Shown here: positions 10,915 to 22,275 of the stretch, piece after piece
How the letters are laid out: each line of letters begins with the position of its first letter
Numbering within the stretch: the stretch's first letter is position 1
NCBI GenBank assembly: GCA_950295325.1
Contig: OX485807.1
Location: 32,704,440 to 32,768,439 of the forward strand
DNA: 64,000 bases
Origin: Polytrichum commune
Taxonomy: Eukaryota > Streptophyta > Polytrichopsida > Polytrichales > Polytrichaceae
Direction: 5' to 3'
The notes under the pieces: generated by a model
Told to the model about the DNA's origin: nothing
Database searches by the model: none
The model's input: the letters and a program-made list of their open reading frames with translations, nothing else
Program-made: the position numbers and the translations under genes

Positions 10915-12227
10915 ATGGCGTTGGGACAGGCAGGGAGGTTTGCCATGGGGATGACAATCCCAGGAGTATTAGCATTTGTCCTCGGCATCATCGCCGAAAA
11001 CAAGAAGGTGAGTGTATAGAACAAAAGCTGCTGCACTAAGGGTGAGCCTAGTGTTGGAATTAAGTATGTCAATTTATTTACTGGACGCTGTTGCATCCAA
11101 TTCGTCATGTTCTTTTTATTCGGAGCAAGGAGATTCGTCTCCACGATGGACGGATCTTCATATAGCTGAGCATGTGGAGACGATTAGTGTCTCATCATGC
11201 ATAATATGCTTATGGTAGTCAGATTTTCTTTTTGTGTTGACATCTTCTTCTGATGGCTTTGAATCGGGGGATTTTGCAGCCAACAGGAGACCTAGCGACC
11301 CAAGTTGTGAAGAATGGAATCATCACGTGCTTATACCCCAAAGATTTTACCCCTGCTTTGGGCATTCTGGCTGTTGTGTGTCTTTTCATCTCTGCAGTCA
11401 TTTCTTTGGTGTCCCTCATCTACCCGTACGAGGGGAAATCCATATCCTTGAAGACCCTTGCCAAAAGCAAAGGCCTTGCCACTTTCGTCGTTCTATCAAT
11501 GTAAGTTTCTGGCATGACTTACAATTAGGCACGTCTTCCTGAAGGGCCTGCCTGTGCTGGATTGTGTGTGTCTTGTGTTTCTACAAGCAACTTTGGGCAG
11601 TTTTCCACATGGGGAATCATGTGGTAAATTTCTCAAAGTACCCTGAGGTCAGGCAATCTACTTGTCCAGAGTTAGGAATTTGAACAATCTAAACGGGTAG
11701 CCCACTTTGTCCTGAATCCATCTCAGACCATCGAATGTGAGGAGAAGGTGTTAACAGGAATGCAATTCATGTTTCAGCTTACCTCAATATGTTGTACTGT
11801 GGACCCACGTACGTGCAGATTGCCACATGATAGGTTTAACAGAGTTTGTTACTTTGAGAAAACATCATAGGGAAGGTTGGCTGCAAATGCCGACTAAATA
11901 TTGGATCGATCTGTTTTCAGGATTCTCTTTATGGTCGCTGAGGCCTTGCTGCTTTGGGCAACAATCTTAGAAAGTGTTCATCGCAGCCACAACCGCCACA
12001 TTACTTTGGTGGGTTCATGCCCCACTGCAAAGTCTGGCCTCTTTGGAGGAGCTGCTTTTATGGCTCTGGATTCAACACTCTTTTGGCTCATTTGCCTAAT
12101 GTTGACTGTTAATGTCCGCGCCGACCACTTCGGCTATGAGGACGAAGATCTGAAGGGAACCTATGACGATGTCACTACGACTGATTACGGCCCAGCTCTT
12201 GGCGCACATATAGCACCTAGAGTGTAG
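10915..12227 (+). CDS. DUF1218 family four-TM membrane protein
   Basis: Three exons join without frame problems: 10,915-11,007, 11,280-11,500 and 11,921-12,227, all with GT-AG introns, giving 206 aa. Hydrophobic segments lie at residues about 8-27, 58-80, 96-120 and 143-168. The start fits the family, MALGQAGRF followed by the first membrane span. The last span, FMALDSTLFWLICLMLTVNV, is the characteristic end of the plant DUF1218 domain. The family includes MODIFYING WALL LIGNIN and VCC/DEAL proteins, linked to cell-wall lignification, vein patterning and leaf symmetry; they act in the endomembrane or plasma membrane and have no known enzymatic activity. The acidic C-tail (YEDEDLKGTYDD) should be exposed. 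Length is normal for the family. I cannot assign a specific subfamily member. Confidence 0.9.
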
Positions 12228-14667
12228 GCTTGCACACAAGGCGGTGCCTATGGAGATGGAGGACTTCCAGGTTCGAAAGCTCGTGGTGTCATTGTTAATT
12301 TACATATTTTCTGTACCTGCAGCAGCAATTCTTCAAAGTGTATATATGATGGATCAGATATTATCTTTTCAACAGGATCAAGCCATTCTCATGGCTACAG
12401 AAAGTGCTATTCCATATTTTTTGAGGTGGCAAATCATGTAATAACTCTCTGTACTCAGCTTTGACAATAGATGGGTTACGTCAATACACTGTAGATGCCT
12501 TGTATAGTTCAGGGCAACCTTATGTGCTGATGATCAGCTTCGGAAGATTGAACAAAGGATTGTGTTTAAAATTCTTTGATGGGCCACCATTTGTGTTCTC
12601 AGTTTTTGAACGTCGATTGGACCTCCTTTGTTACTGATGTCATACCTAATCCAGAACCGAATTTAAAGATTCTTTACGATGGGTTCAAGGGTTTCAACTA
12701 ATGCTGATGATTGTGACACCTATTGAACTAAAGCTTTGTGCAGCATGTGGCTATGCACGGCCATCGATAAAGGTTGTGTGCAATTCATTATATACCAGAA
12801 GCAAAGTATGAGCTTTTCTTCTGAAATAGTGTTTGGTGTCTTTGGACATGAAAATTTCATGAATCGTTGGGTGATATGAATAGTTCTTCTACCCAATAAT
12901 ATAACAGGGAATTGGTAAGTTGAACTGGTTCTTTCACTCGAATTAAGCAAACAACTGTATTCAGTTCATATTGATAGACCATGATAGACCATGATATAAT
13001 GGAAGTTGGCACAATGCTCTGTGACATTCCTGGTCCTCAAGGCACATTTCTCCAAGGTGCAAATTATTAACAATACATCAGAGTGGTCATTATTGACATA
13101 CGGACTAGCACATGCAAATGTCTAAAGTAAATCCTTGGAAGTATGATTTGCAGGTGGTTGAGAATGGAATTTGGTGACCTTGATTTCTCTTGTGAGAGAA
13201 GTGATCATGTTGGCAATATGTCCGACCTCTAGGTAGCCAGCGCTCCAGGTTTGAGCCCCTTTGAGCTGGTAGGGAAAGCAAAAGGCATACGATTTAATTG
13301 GCATAAGGAGCTTGGACCAAAAAATTGATAGTTGCATAGATTTGTTGTATTTTGAGGACACTCAGTAGCAAGAGAACATTTTCTGGCAGAATGATTACTC
13401 TTCAGCACTTCTTGGGCCACATGGATGTATAGAAAGAGTATTGTTGTCCAGAGGACTCAGAAATAGAAGCAGTTAATGAATTAGAAATGATAGCCTTCAC
13501 ACAATGTGTGTGCAATGAGATTGTGCAACTCAAGCTTGCAGCAAAATATGATTGAGTCTTCACACAACATTGACCTAACTTACACCATATGTTTGTGGGA
13601 AGCCCGGCAGCACAACTTAGCATTCTAATGCCTGGGAAAATAGTGCTAGCACATTAGAGTCACTTCATTTGCATATTCTGAACTTAAACCCTAGTGTAAA
13701 CTCATTGGCTCCAATTTTTCTCTCTCACCTGACAGTACCTCGTCAAGAATATTGTTTTGTTTTGATATCCTTTGCTCTTGAACATCAAAAATTGTACTTT
13801 AATTTGGAAGCATTTAGATAACATCACTAAGCAGCTAGATGGTGATCTCCTTCCAAAGAAAAAGGATGTGACAAAAAAATGATAAATTATAGTTGCTTGG
13901 CAAAACTCTACAATACAGAACTTGAGTGCTCCCCATAAATGGGGAAACCTGAAATTGAAGGAGAGCATTATGCTTTCCCAATACTTGGTCCCATGGAACC
14001 CAACTAGGGAGTTGAGTGATGTTATGTAGATGATACAAAGAAAGTAAAAATGGTAAAGGAATTTGATTCGGTAGTATTTGTCACCTAAATCCGGGCCAAT
14101 CAACCTCCCTAGGAAGGAATGCATTAGCGTGTTGTGTTTGGTCTCATTGACCCACCCTTGGCTTTTTAGCCCCGATGCAATGGCTTGTGCCTCATGTAGT
14201 TGTTAGGGCGAGTTCCATGTAGGCTACCGTTCACGAGAATTAGAAAATAATAGATTGGAGGTGTTTGCATGTAGTTAAGCACAAGTTGTTATCCAATCAG
14301 ATTATGACAGTCCGCTAGAATGTGGAGTGCCCTAGACCTGGGCCACTAGACTTCTTTGTGTCTACTAAAGAATATCTAACCTACAAGTGCCAGTCACCGA
14401 AGGATTGAAGACCAATTTTGGGAGGAGGAGGAGGAGGTTTAAATCTGGAGTAGGAGGTTAGTAGGTGGTCCTCAATATGAGAAGATGGGAGTAGCTAGTT
14501 GGCATAAACAAACCCTACCTCATTAGATTCCCTCTACAATTGGGTGGTTTTGTCCTTATTCACACTAGAATCTGGTGGGCAAGCAACCTACATGGAAACT
14601 CACGCTTAGTTTAGTTGGCATATCTTTTTTTATATCCTATGGTTTCCTTGTTCTTGCAATACATTGT
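12228..14667. other. 3' region of the DUF1218 gene and non-genic DNA
   Basis: The first few hundred bases are probably 3' UTR. Beyond that I see only short unrelated frames on both strands. A GGAGGAGGAGGAGG run lies near 14,424. Confidence 0.45.
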
Positions 14668-14760
14668 TAAGGGCCGCTTTACACCTAGAGGCTAGGCCAA
14701 TTCGTTGTGTAAGAGGCTTGAAATCCTCACTTGTGATTGGTCAAAAAGCTGAAATCGGCC

Positions 14761-14774
14761 TCAACCCCTCTACA
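14761..14774. repeat. LINE target site duplication, left copy
   Basis: TCAACCCCTCTACA, identical to 26,981-26,994. It abuts the T-rich 3' tail of the LINE (A-rich on this strand). Confidence 0.9.
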
Positions 14775-14775
14775 G

Positions 14776-14819
14776 AAAAAAAAGAAAAGAAAAAATAACG
14801 CTCGTGTTTTCACACGAGC
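14776..14819 (-). other. LINE 3' terminal stem-loop and tail
   Basis: On the element strand the end reads GCTCGTGT-GAAA-ACACGAGC (14,819-14,800), a perfect 8-bp stem with a GAAA loop. It is followed by GTTATTTTTTC and a T-rich tail reaching the duplication. The truncated copy ends in the same way at 34,554-34,600. By analogy with LINEs whose reverse transcriptase recognises a 3' stem-loop, this is the likely template recognition element. Confidence 0.7.
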
Positions 14820-14932
14820 ATGACTACGAGCCCGTTGGCCTCATACTAATCACGGGATTCGGTGATGTAGTAAGTGGTTTTATGCCTCCGTTAGGAGGTG
14901 GGCTCTGGTGGTTCTCTAGAAATCCATTTTAA

Positions 14933-17900
14933 TTAAGGTGGTGGTACGGGTGGTTGTTTGTTATCAAGTTTTCTTTTATTAAGTACTAAATACGTGAGGT
15001 ATTTAATAGCGTTTTGGTGTATGTCTTTCATGAGTTTTTTGATGTTGGATTTAGGGATTTTTAAATTTGTTAGTTTTTGGATGGAGTGTTTGTGTATGGC
15101 TCCTCATACTCCTGCAGTGATTGTTATAACTGGATTGGTTTTCCATCCCTTGTTGTGGATGGCGTGATTTAGTGGGTCGTATTTAGCGTGTTTCTGTGTA
15201 ATGGCTTGTTCAGGGAATCTGTCGTGGCAGTAGGTAAATTCGATAAATTGTACTGTGTGGTTGGATGATGGTAATACGGGTAGGGTGATATGATTTGGGG
15301 CACCGATCATGCATAAGATGTCAGGTCTAAGTTTAGCTTGACATTGGCATGGTGTTTGTGGGCATGTGCATGCTAATAGCCATTCTGGTACTGTGGTTTC
15401 TTGTGGCCGGTTGTTGAGATGTCCGGCATTGGCTCTTGTGAGGAACCTTGTGTGTTTGTTAGCTTGTAGTGTTTGTGTGATCAGATGTACTGCTTTGTTA
15501 TGTCTGGCGATTCGGAGGCCTTTTAAGTATGGGTGTTCGCATATTGATAGTAGGTGCGGCCACGTGTCTCTCTCGTTTCTGTGGCAAAGTGTGCAGTTGG
15601 GGTTTGGATGTGTGAGGGGCCAAAAGATACTTTTTCTATGGTTGCCCATATATTGGGTGTATCGAAATTTTAATGTTTGGGTGATTTGGGTATATGGTAT
15701 TTGATCATTATTCCAAAAGTGATTAGAGAGTTTTTGGTTTATTTGTGTGTTTGAGAGCCATTTATCTACGTATGGGAATTTATTTATGGCTAAGGCTGTT
15801 TCTAAGATGTCGTGTGCTTTTGTTATGAATGTGCGTAAGTTGCGGATGGCTCCGTCATGTGTGCCTGTGGGGCAGCTGGCAAGCCAGTAGGGGGTGGGGC
15901 GGGCGATGTGGATGTGTGGGGTTTGTTCTGGTTTTTCTAAGTTGTTCCCTTCATTTGCTAGGTCATCGGCTAGTTCATTTCCGGTGATGCCCGTGTGCGC
16001 TCGGACTTTATGTATGTGGATTTTGTAGGGGGTCCAGTAAATCTTCCTTACTATGGCGGCTATAAGTAGTTTGTCAGGATGGTGGTGTTGTGATGTTGGG
16101 TGTTGTATGTGGTTATTTATGAGGTATATACTGTTGAGCTGTCTGTAAATATGTGTGTTTCTGTTTGCGTGATTTTTATGTTTTTGATAGCGAGGAGTAT
16201 GGCATATAGTTCGGCTCTAAGTATATTTTGATAGCCTGGTAATCGTTTTGCTATTCGGGTGTTATTATTAGGGCTATATACTCCCGATCCTGCAGTATTG
16301 CCCACAATTTGTCCCTCAGAGTTTTTTGTTGGGGGGATGAAGGAGCCGTCTGTGTATACGCATTGTTGTGGGGGGAATTTGGGGGGGGGGGGGTGAGTGT
16401 ATGTGTAAGTATTTGGTATTGGTATGGTAGTGTGGTTATCAGTGTGTAGTATATTTACTTTGGGGGTGTTTTTCCATAGATTGGAGAGTTTGACTTTATA
16501 GGGTGTGAGATTGGGTTTAATGGGGTGGGTGTCTATATGTGTGTTAGTTATTTGTTGCAAAATTTGTTTTAATGTGTGCGGGGTTTGGACGTGTGGACTT
16601 AATGTTGCTTGGTTGTGTACACAGATGATTGATGTGAGTGGCGATTCGTCGTATTGGTAGTATGTTGGCCATTCAGGTGTAGGTTTATATTTTATGGTGT
16701 GTGGTGGTATGGTTGCCATGACGTGTACGTCGGGTTTTGTGGCGATTGGTAGGTTTTGTGTTGTCCAGTCTTTATGGTTGGTGATTAGGATGGTAACTGT
16801 TTTGGGGTCTTCCTTGGCGGCCATTCTGGCCCAGTGGATGGCTTCTAACGTTGTGTTGTAGTCCGTGGGGTAAGCTAGTCCTATTCTTGTCCATTTAGAG
16901 GATTTTGCGTGTCCTAGTGAGCCGAATATTATATCTCGGTTATGTGGGGAGTGGTATTGTGTTATTTGAATGGGGCATGTGAGGGGGGATGAGTAGTAGG
17001 TGTGTGTGATTTGGAATGTTGTGATTAGCGTTTTGATGATTTCGGGGTGTAGTGTTTGATGTAGGTTTTGTGGTTGAATTATCTTTGGCTTTTTCTTGGG
17101 AAGTATAGTGACATATCTTTGGAGGAGCCATAGTACTTCGGTTTCAAAATCTTGTGGTGGTGGGTGAAGGAAGTTAGTTAAGTGTTGTTGTTTATTATGT
17201 GTGAATTGGTTCCAAAGCCATTGTAGTCTATCTATATTAATGGTGGCGATGTGGTTTCCATTTTGGTTATATACGTTGGCTACTGAGGTATTTATTTGGA
17301 TAGTGGGTTTATTGACTAGGATGTCTTTGTCCGGGTTACATTCCTGGGTGGAGGTTGTAAGGTTGGTGATTTTTAGTGGTGGTTGGATGAATTTCTTGTC
17401 CTTAGTTTGGACATGTGAGAGGTAGTTGGCATATGTTTTGGTCATTGTTTGTTCTAGTAGGGTGTTGTTGTATTGTGTTATGGTGAGTAGGTTGTGGTCA
17501 AGTAGGATATTATCCGGGTGTAAAAGGTCTTCTTCATTGCGCCATTGTTGTATGTTATTGTTCGTGTTTTGCCATAGGCACAAGTATGATTTATTAATGG
17601 CTTGCGCACCCCACTTATCTTTTCTAGTAGTGGTTTTTTCCCTTATTATTTTGTGTATGGCTCGACCTAATGGTGGGTCTAGTTGTTGAATATTTGTTAG
17701 GCTTGTTGGTGGTGGTGGTTGTATGGTGTTTTGAGACGTGTGAGGTTGTGAGTGTGGGAATAAAGTTTGTGCTTGATGTAGTGCCTCTTTGATAATTTTA
17801 GGGGCATGTTTGTATATGGTGCGGAATTCTTCCGGTGTGAGTATGGCATTGGTGGTTGTATTTTGAATTTGTAGGAGGGTTGTAATACCGTATCTGTATA

Positions 17901-20900
17901 ATTTATCAAGGAATTTTTGGGATTGTTTTTTGGATTCTTCTGTTAAGTTGGCATATGTAGGGGTAGATTTCCATTTTAGTTCGAGTTGGGTTTGTTTTAT
18001 GGGGAATGCTTTGTTTGCGGTGGTTATGTGTATCTCGTATTCTTTGTTCAGTAGAAAGAGCGTGCGTGCTATGGGTGATCTTGAGCAGGCTTGTTGTTTT
18101 AGTTTCGGTAGATGGAGGGAGCCCCCATATTTGGCTGTGATATATTTGGTTAGGCCTTGATATATGGCGCCCAGTTGGCCTTGATCGTTAAGGGCTTGTA
18201 GCAATTGCTGGCCTATGCAATGTATGTAATCCGGTAGTAAAGAGGTGGCGTTTATACCAAAGTTTTCGTGGGAGAGGTGAGTAAGGATATTGGCTGTGCT
18301 TCTAGGTATTCGGCATGCTTCTTTAGTGATTTTGCTAATTATTTTGTCTAGCTTTTTGATATCTGGTGTTGAGAAGGGTACCGCATAGTACGCGTATGCA
18401 ATGCGGGGCTTGATAACTGTGTTGAGAATATGTATTTTTTGTTTTAGGCTGGCCGGGGAGTTGGCGAGTAGTTGTCCTTGTTGTTTGGCTTTCTTTAATG
18501 TAATTTCTTTTTGTAAATTCCATTTAAGTGAGGGGACTAATTGGATGCCTAAGTACGTGTAGGGTTCGTTTTGTGTAAGAGTTGGAAAGTTCTTGTTTTT
18601 GTATGTGATGTGTTGTGATTGAATAAAGGCTTTGAAAGTGTTTGGTTTTAGTTTGGACTTATTGGGGCAACCTATAATGGCACACTTGGCTAGATTAAGG
18701 TCCATGTGTGCCCATTCTGCAAATTTTTGTAATTTAGTGATTTGAGGTTGAATATTCTGTATTGTGTCAGATAGGATAGCTAGGTCGTCGGCATATGCCG
18801 ACGTGGTGCACGAGGATGGGGATGTGCTAAAGTGATAGCCCTTGTTATCTTTTTCTAACCAACGCAGAAGTGGTTCTAAAAAGATAATAAAAAGATAAGG
18901 ACTAAGAGTGTCGCCCTGAATGGTGCCTCGGCTAATGTTAATTGGAGGGGTTGTGCCAAAGTGGCTCCCCGTAAATGAGGTGGTAGAATCTTTGTATATA
19001 TTGCTTATGATTTCGATTGCGTCTGTAGGATATCCGAGATCTTCCATGAGTGCTAATAGCCTTGCATGGTCGATAGAGCCAAATGCATTTTGAAAATCTA
19101 TATATGTGATGTATATGTCTTTGTTTGTGAGTCTTGCATCTTCAAGGGATGCTAGGATCATCTGGATTTGTCGGGAGGTATTTCTTTGTGGTCGAAAGCC
19201 TTCCTGGCTAAAGTGTAGCAATCTGTGTTGCTCGCCATAACTGGTGAGGATAGTTGTGATGGTGCTGGTATAGAGCTTATAAATTGTATTTGCGAGTGCG
19301 ATTGGCCTGTAGTTGGCCAGTTGGGTGGGGTCTTCTTTTTTGTGTAAGATGATAGTTTTACTGTGTTTCCATTGTGCTGGGATTTCTTTTTGTTTATAGC
19401 AGTGGTGAAAGAATAGGTATATTAGGTCGTGACATTGTGGAGGTAATGTTTTAATTATATCGTTGGGAATATTGTCTGGTCCGGGGGCTTTCCCTTTGGT
19501 TAGTCTTTTTACGCACTTGTCGTAAGTTGTTCTAGTAAATTGTGTGGTAATTTGTGCGTCTTGTGGGCCCTTTTTTCTAGTATTATACCGTCTTGCGTGT
19601 GCCATGGGTATTTGCGGATTGCACACATACAAGAGTCTGGGTGGTCTATGGTGTCTTCGCAGTTGGGGGCCTGACGTTGAAATGACGATTGTTGGGTGCG
19701 GTATATTTCGTGGGCTATATCCACTGGGTTGGTTAGTATGGTTCTATGTGAGTTTTGTATGCAGTCTAGGGAGTTCTCGGTTGTTGGTTGGAATATCTTT
19801 TTGTGGATGGATTTAGGCTTAGTGTTGAGGAGAGTGCGATATTTTTTAATGGCAGTTTTGATGTTGAGCAAGGCTTGTTTGGCGGTAATTTTGTATGCTT
19901 CGTTTTTTGTTGTTTTGCCTATAGTGGCTAATGTTTCTATCCATTGCATTTGTTCGGTGTGGTTAGTAGGGAGTGAGGGAATGTGAATACTTAACGATGA
20001 GAGTAATGTTATTATATCTGGGTGGTTTTGAAGTTGTGTGTGGGAATATTGACATGCCACGTGGATTGCTTTGCGGATGTTGTGGTGTGTCTTAAGATGG
20101 GATTTCCATATTTTTTGTTGTTATCTAGGGAGGAATCCTACTTGTAGTTTGGCTCTATGTGGGAGTGGTGGTGTTGGTTATGACATGCATGTTTGTTCTA
20201 TGCAAGTGTTAAGGGAGCTTATTATTTCATGGAAGTGGTGTTTGGCTTCTTGCCATTGGTGGTGTGTGAGTTGTTCTTGTTTTAAAGTGTTTGTGAGATT
20301 GGTTATTGCGAGGTTTTGTTTATCGAGGAAGGTAGTGTGTAAGGTCTGTAGGTTAGTTTCTGATATTGGGTAGGTGATTCGGGGGTTGGTGTATTTATGA
20401 TGATGATGCTATTGGGAACTAAAATTAGTTGTACTGGGTAGTGATCGGAGTTTTGGTTGAGGTTGGTGATTGTGTGGCTTTGTATTGTGTTATGATTTGG
20501 GATGTTAGAATAAAAGCCATCAATGAGGCTAATTAATGTGTAGTTATGCCCTCCTTGGCTTGTATGGCTTGCTTGGTTGTGGATTATGTTGAGGCCTATG
20601 CTTTGGGTGAATCTAGCCCATTCGTAGTCATTTGGGTTAGAGGGGGATGTTATCCCGTTGGATGATCGTCATTTTAGTAGTATGTCTCTGTTAAAATGTC
20701 CGGCGAGGATGATGTGGGATGTTGGGTAATTTGTAGTTAGAGTTTGGATTTGGGTTTGGATTTCTTGTACTAAGTGTAAGTCTTGAGGGTGTGTGGGCAT
20801 ATACATGTTTATGAGGAATATGGGGGTGATAGGTTTGTTTTTTATCATGATAATTTGTAGATATGGTGATATTGTGCTTGGGGTGGAAATCTTGGTTATA

Positions 20901-22275
20901 TTTTCATTTGTGTAGATGGTTTTTGGTATCATGATAAGTGTACCTCCTCTGGCTTTGTTGGTTTCAGAATATCTGTTTGGTTGTTGGGTAGTGTTATTTG
21001 AGTTGTTATATATGATTTTATAGTTTTGGAGTTTTCTATCTATATAAGTTGTGAATTTGAATTTGTGGATTTTGGTTTCTTGGATAAGGATGATATGTGG
21101 GTCCTTGTGTAGCGTTTGTGTGAGTTCTATGATGCCTGGGAGGCTGGTATTGATGCATCCCGCATTCCAAGTTATGATTTTTAGTTGTGACATAGAGTGT
21201 GCGTCGTCGATTGTGGTGATATGTGGAGTGTGGGCGCTTTGTGGCGGGTTTATGTTCGGGTGGTATCCTATGATTGGTAGGGTGCATTTGGTAAGTTCTT
21301 GTAGGATTTGTGGGGGTATGTATGGGAGTTCATTTTTCAGGGTAGTTATACTTATGGCTTCGCCTTTAGCTATTTTTGTGTTAATATGTGTGTAGGCTTG
21401 TGCTATGGTGGTGGGCTTTGGTTGGTGGGTGGGGTTGGTTTTAAAGGGGATGCGTGGTTGTGTGTTACTGGAAAATTTATGTATATTCCGTAGTAAGGTA
21501 TGACCTATCGGGTCCATGCCTGTTATCATGCGTTGGTTGCATATTTGTGGTATAGGGCTATATGTGATTATGAGGACATATATTTGGAGGTGGATTGGAT
21601 ATTTTGAAAGTAGAGATTTGTGCTTTTGGAGGTGGGATAGTTCATGGTTAAGGATGTTTTGTGTGCCATGTGTTAGGTGGGGTGTGAATAGGCTTTCTAG
21701 GTGTGTGTATCGAGGTTTGAACGATGTTGTATTAGGTGTGAAGTATTGCTTTTGTCTTTGTTTGTATTCTAAGGGGAGGTTTTTGGTGATGTCTGAAAGT
21801 GGACCCGGGTTGGGCTGTATGTCTCCACCAAGGAGGATGATTTTAGAGTTGTTCCATGTGTAGTATTGTGTGACTTTAGTTTTTGGGGTTTTAAGGTGTG
21901 TATGTGAGTGGTGCGTCTAATATTTCCTATGTGTGTTAAGGTGGTAATTGGTGGGATGGGGTGGGTGGTGACTGGGTGTATGATTGTGGTTGGGATATTG
22001 ATTGAGATTTTTCATGTGCTTTTGTAGTTATGATGTGTGGAGGTGATGGATGCTTTGTGGTTTGGGTGGTTTATGTGGTATTGATGTGGTGTTGTTATTG
22101 GTGTGTGGCATGTGTTTTGAGTGGTATAGTGGGCGCAAACTAGTAAGATGATAATGATATTCTTGAGAATGGTAGGGAATTGCTTAGTGCTAGTGCACTT
22201 TTTATTTATAAAAAATAGTACATATATATTGTATGCAATCAACGTCCATATGTATGATATTGGGTTGCTATTCAT
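14933..22275 (-). pseudogene. LINE ORF2 (2A-like, APE, RT, RNase H, CCHC), disrupted
   Basis: A possible start ATG at 22,275 overlaps the ORF1 stop; from there the frame must change once to reach the 2A-like motif (21,800-21,829). The endonuclease runs from about 21,186 (KIITWNAG, then the catalytic Glu in IQETK) to the S-D-H block at 20,441-20,449. The expected GDFN motif reads GHFN at 20,690-20,701, so the catalytic Asp is replaced. The reverse transcriptase (about 19,560-18,400) has KGKAPGPDNIP, YIDFQNAFGSIDH, GDTLSPYLF and YADD (18,784-18,795). RNase H shows YTDGS, RAELYA and FTDSS (about 16,355-16,125), then H-TGITGNELAD. A C-x2-C-x8-H-x4-C motif lies near 15,595. Lesions are TGA at 20,669-20,671, TGA at 15,104-15,106 and frame changes near 21,950, 20,320, 20,060-20,200, 19,550 and 16,120. 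The reconstructed end is the TAA at 14,933. Confidence 0.85.
21800..21829 (-). other. 2A-like ribosome-skipping motif in ORF2
   Basis: Encodes GGDIQPNPGP, preceded by KIILL. The 2A consensus is D-(V/I)-E-x-N-P-G-P; this copy has Gln at the Glu position. 2A and 2A-like sequences near the start of ORF2 are known from other APE-type LINEs, where they can separate the N-terminal leader from the enzyme by ribosome skipping or act as signal sequences. Activity with the Gln variant is uncertain. It lies about 210 residues ahead of the endonuclease domain. Confidence 0.65.

Noticed and set aside
13122-14124. Several overlapping minus-strand frames
   Set aside because: No recognisable domain, no splice-compatible partners and no compositional support.
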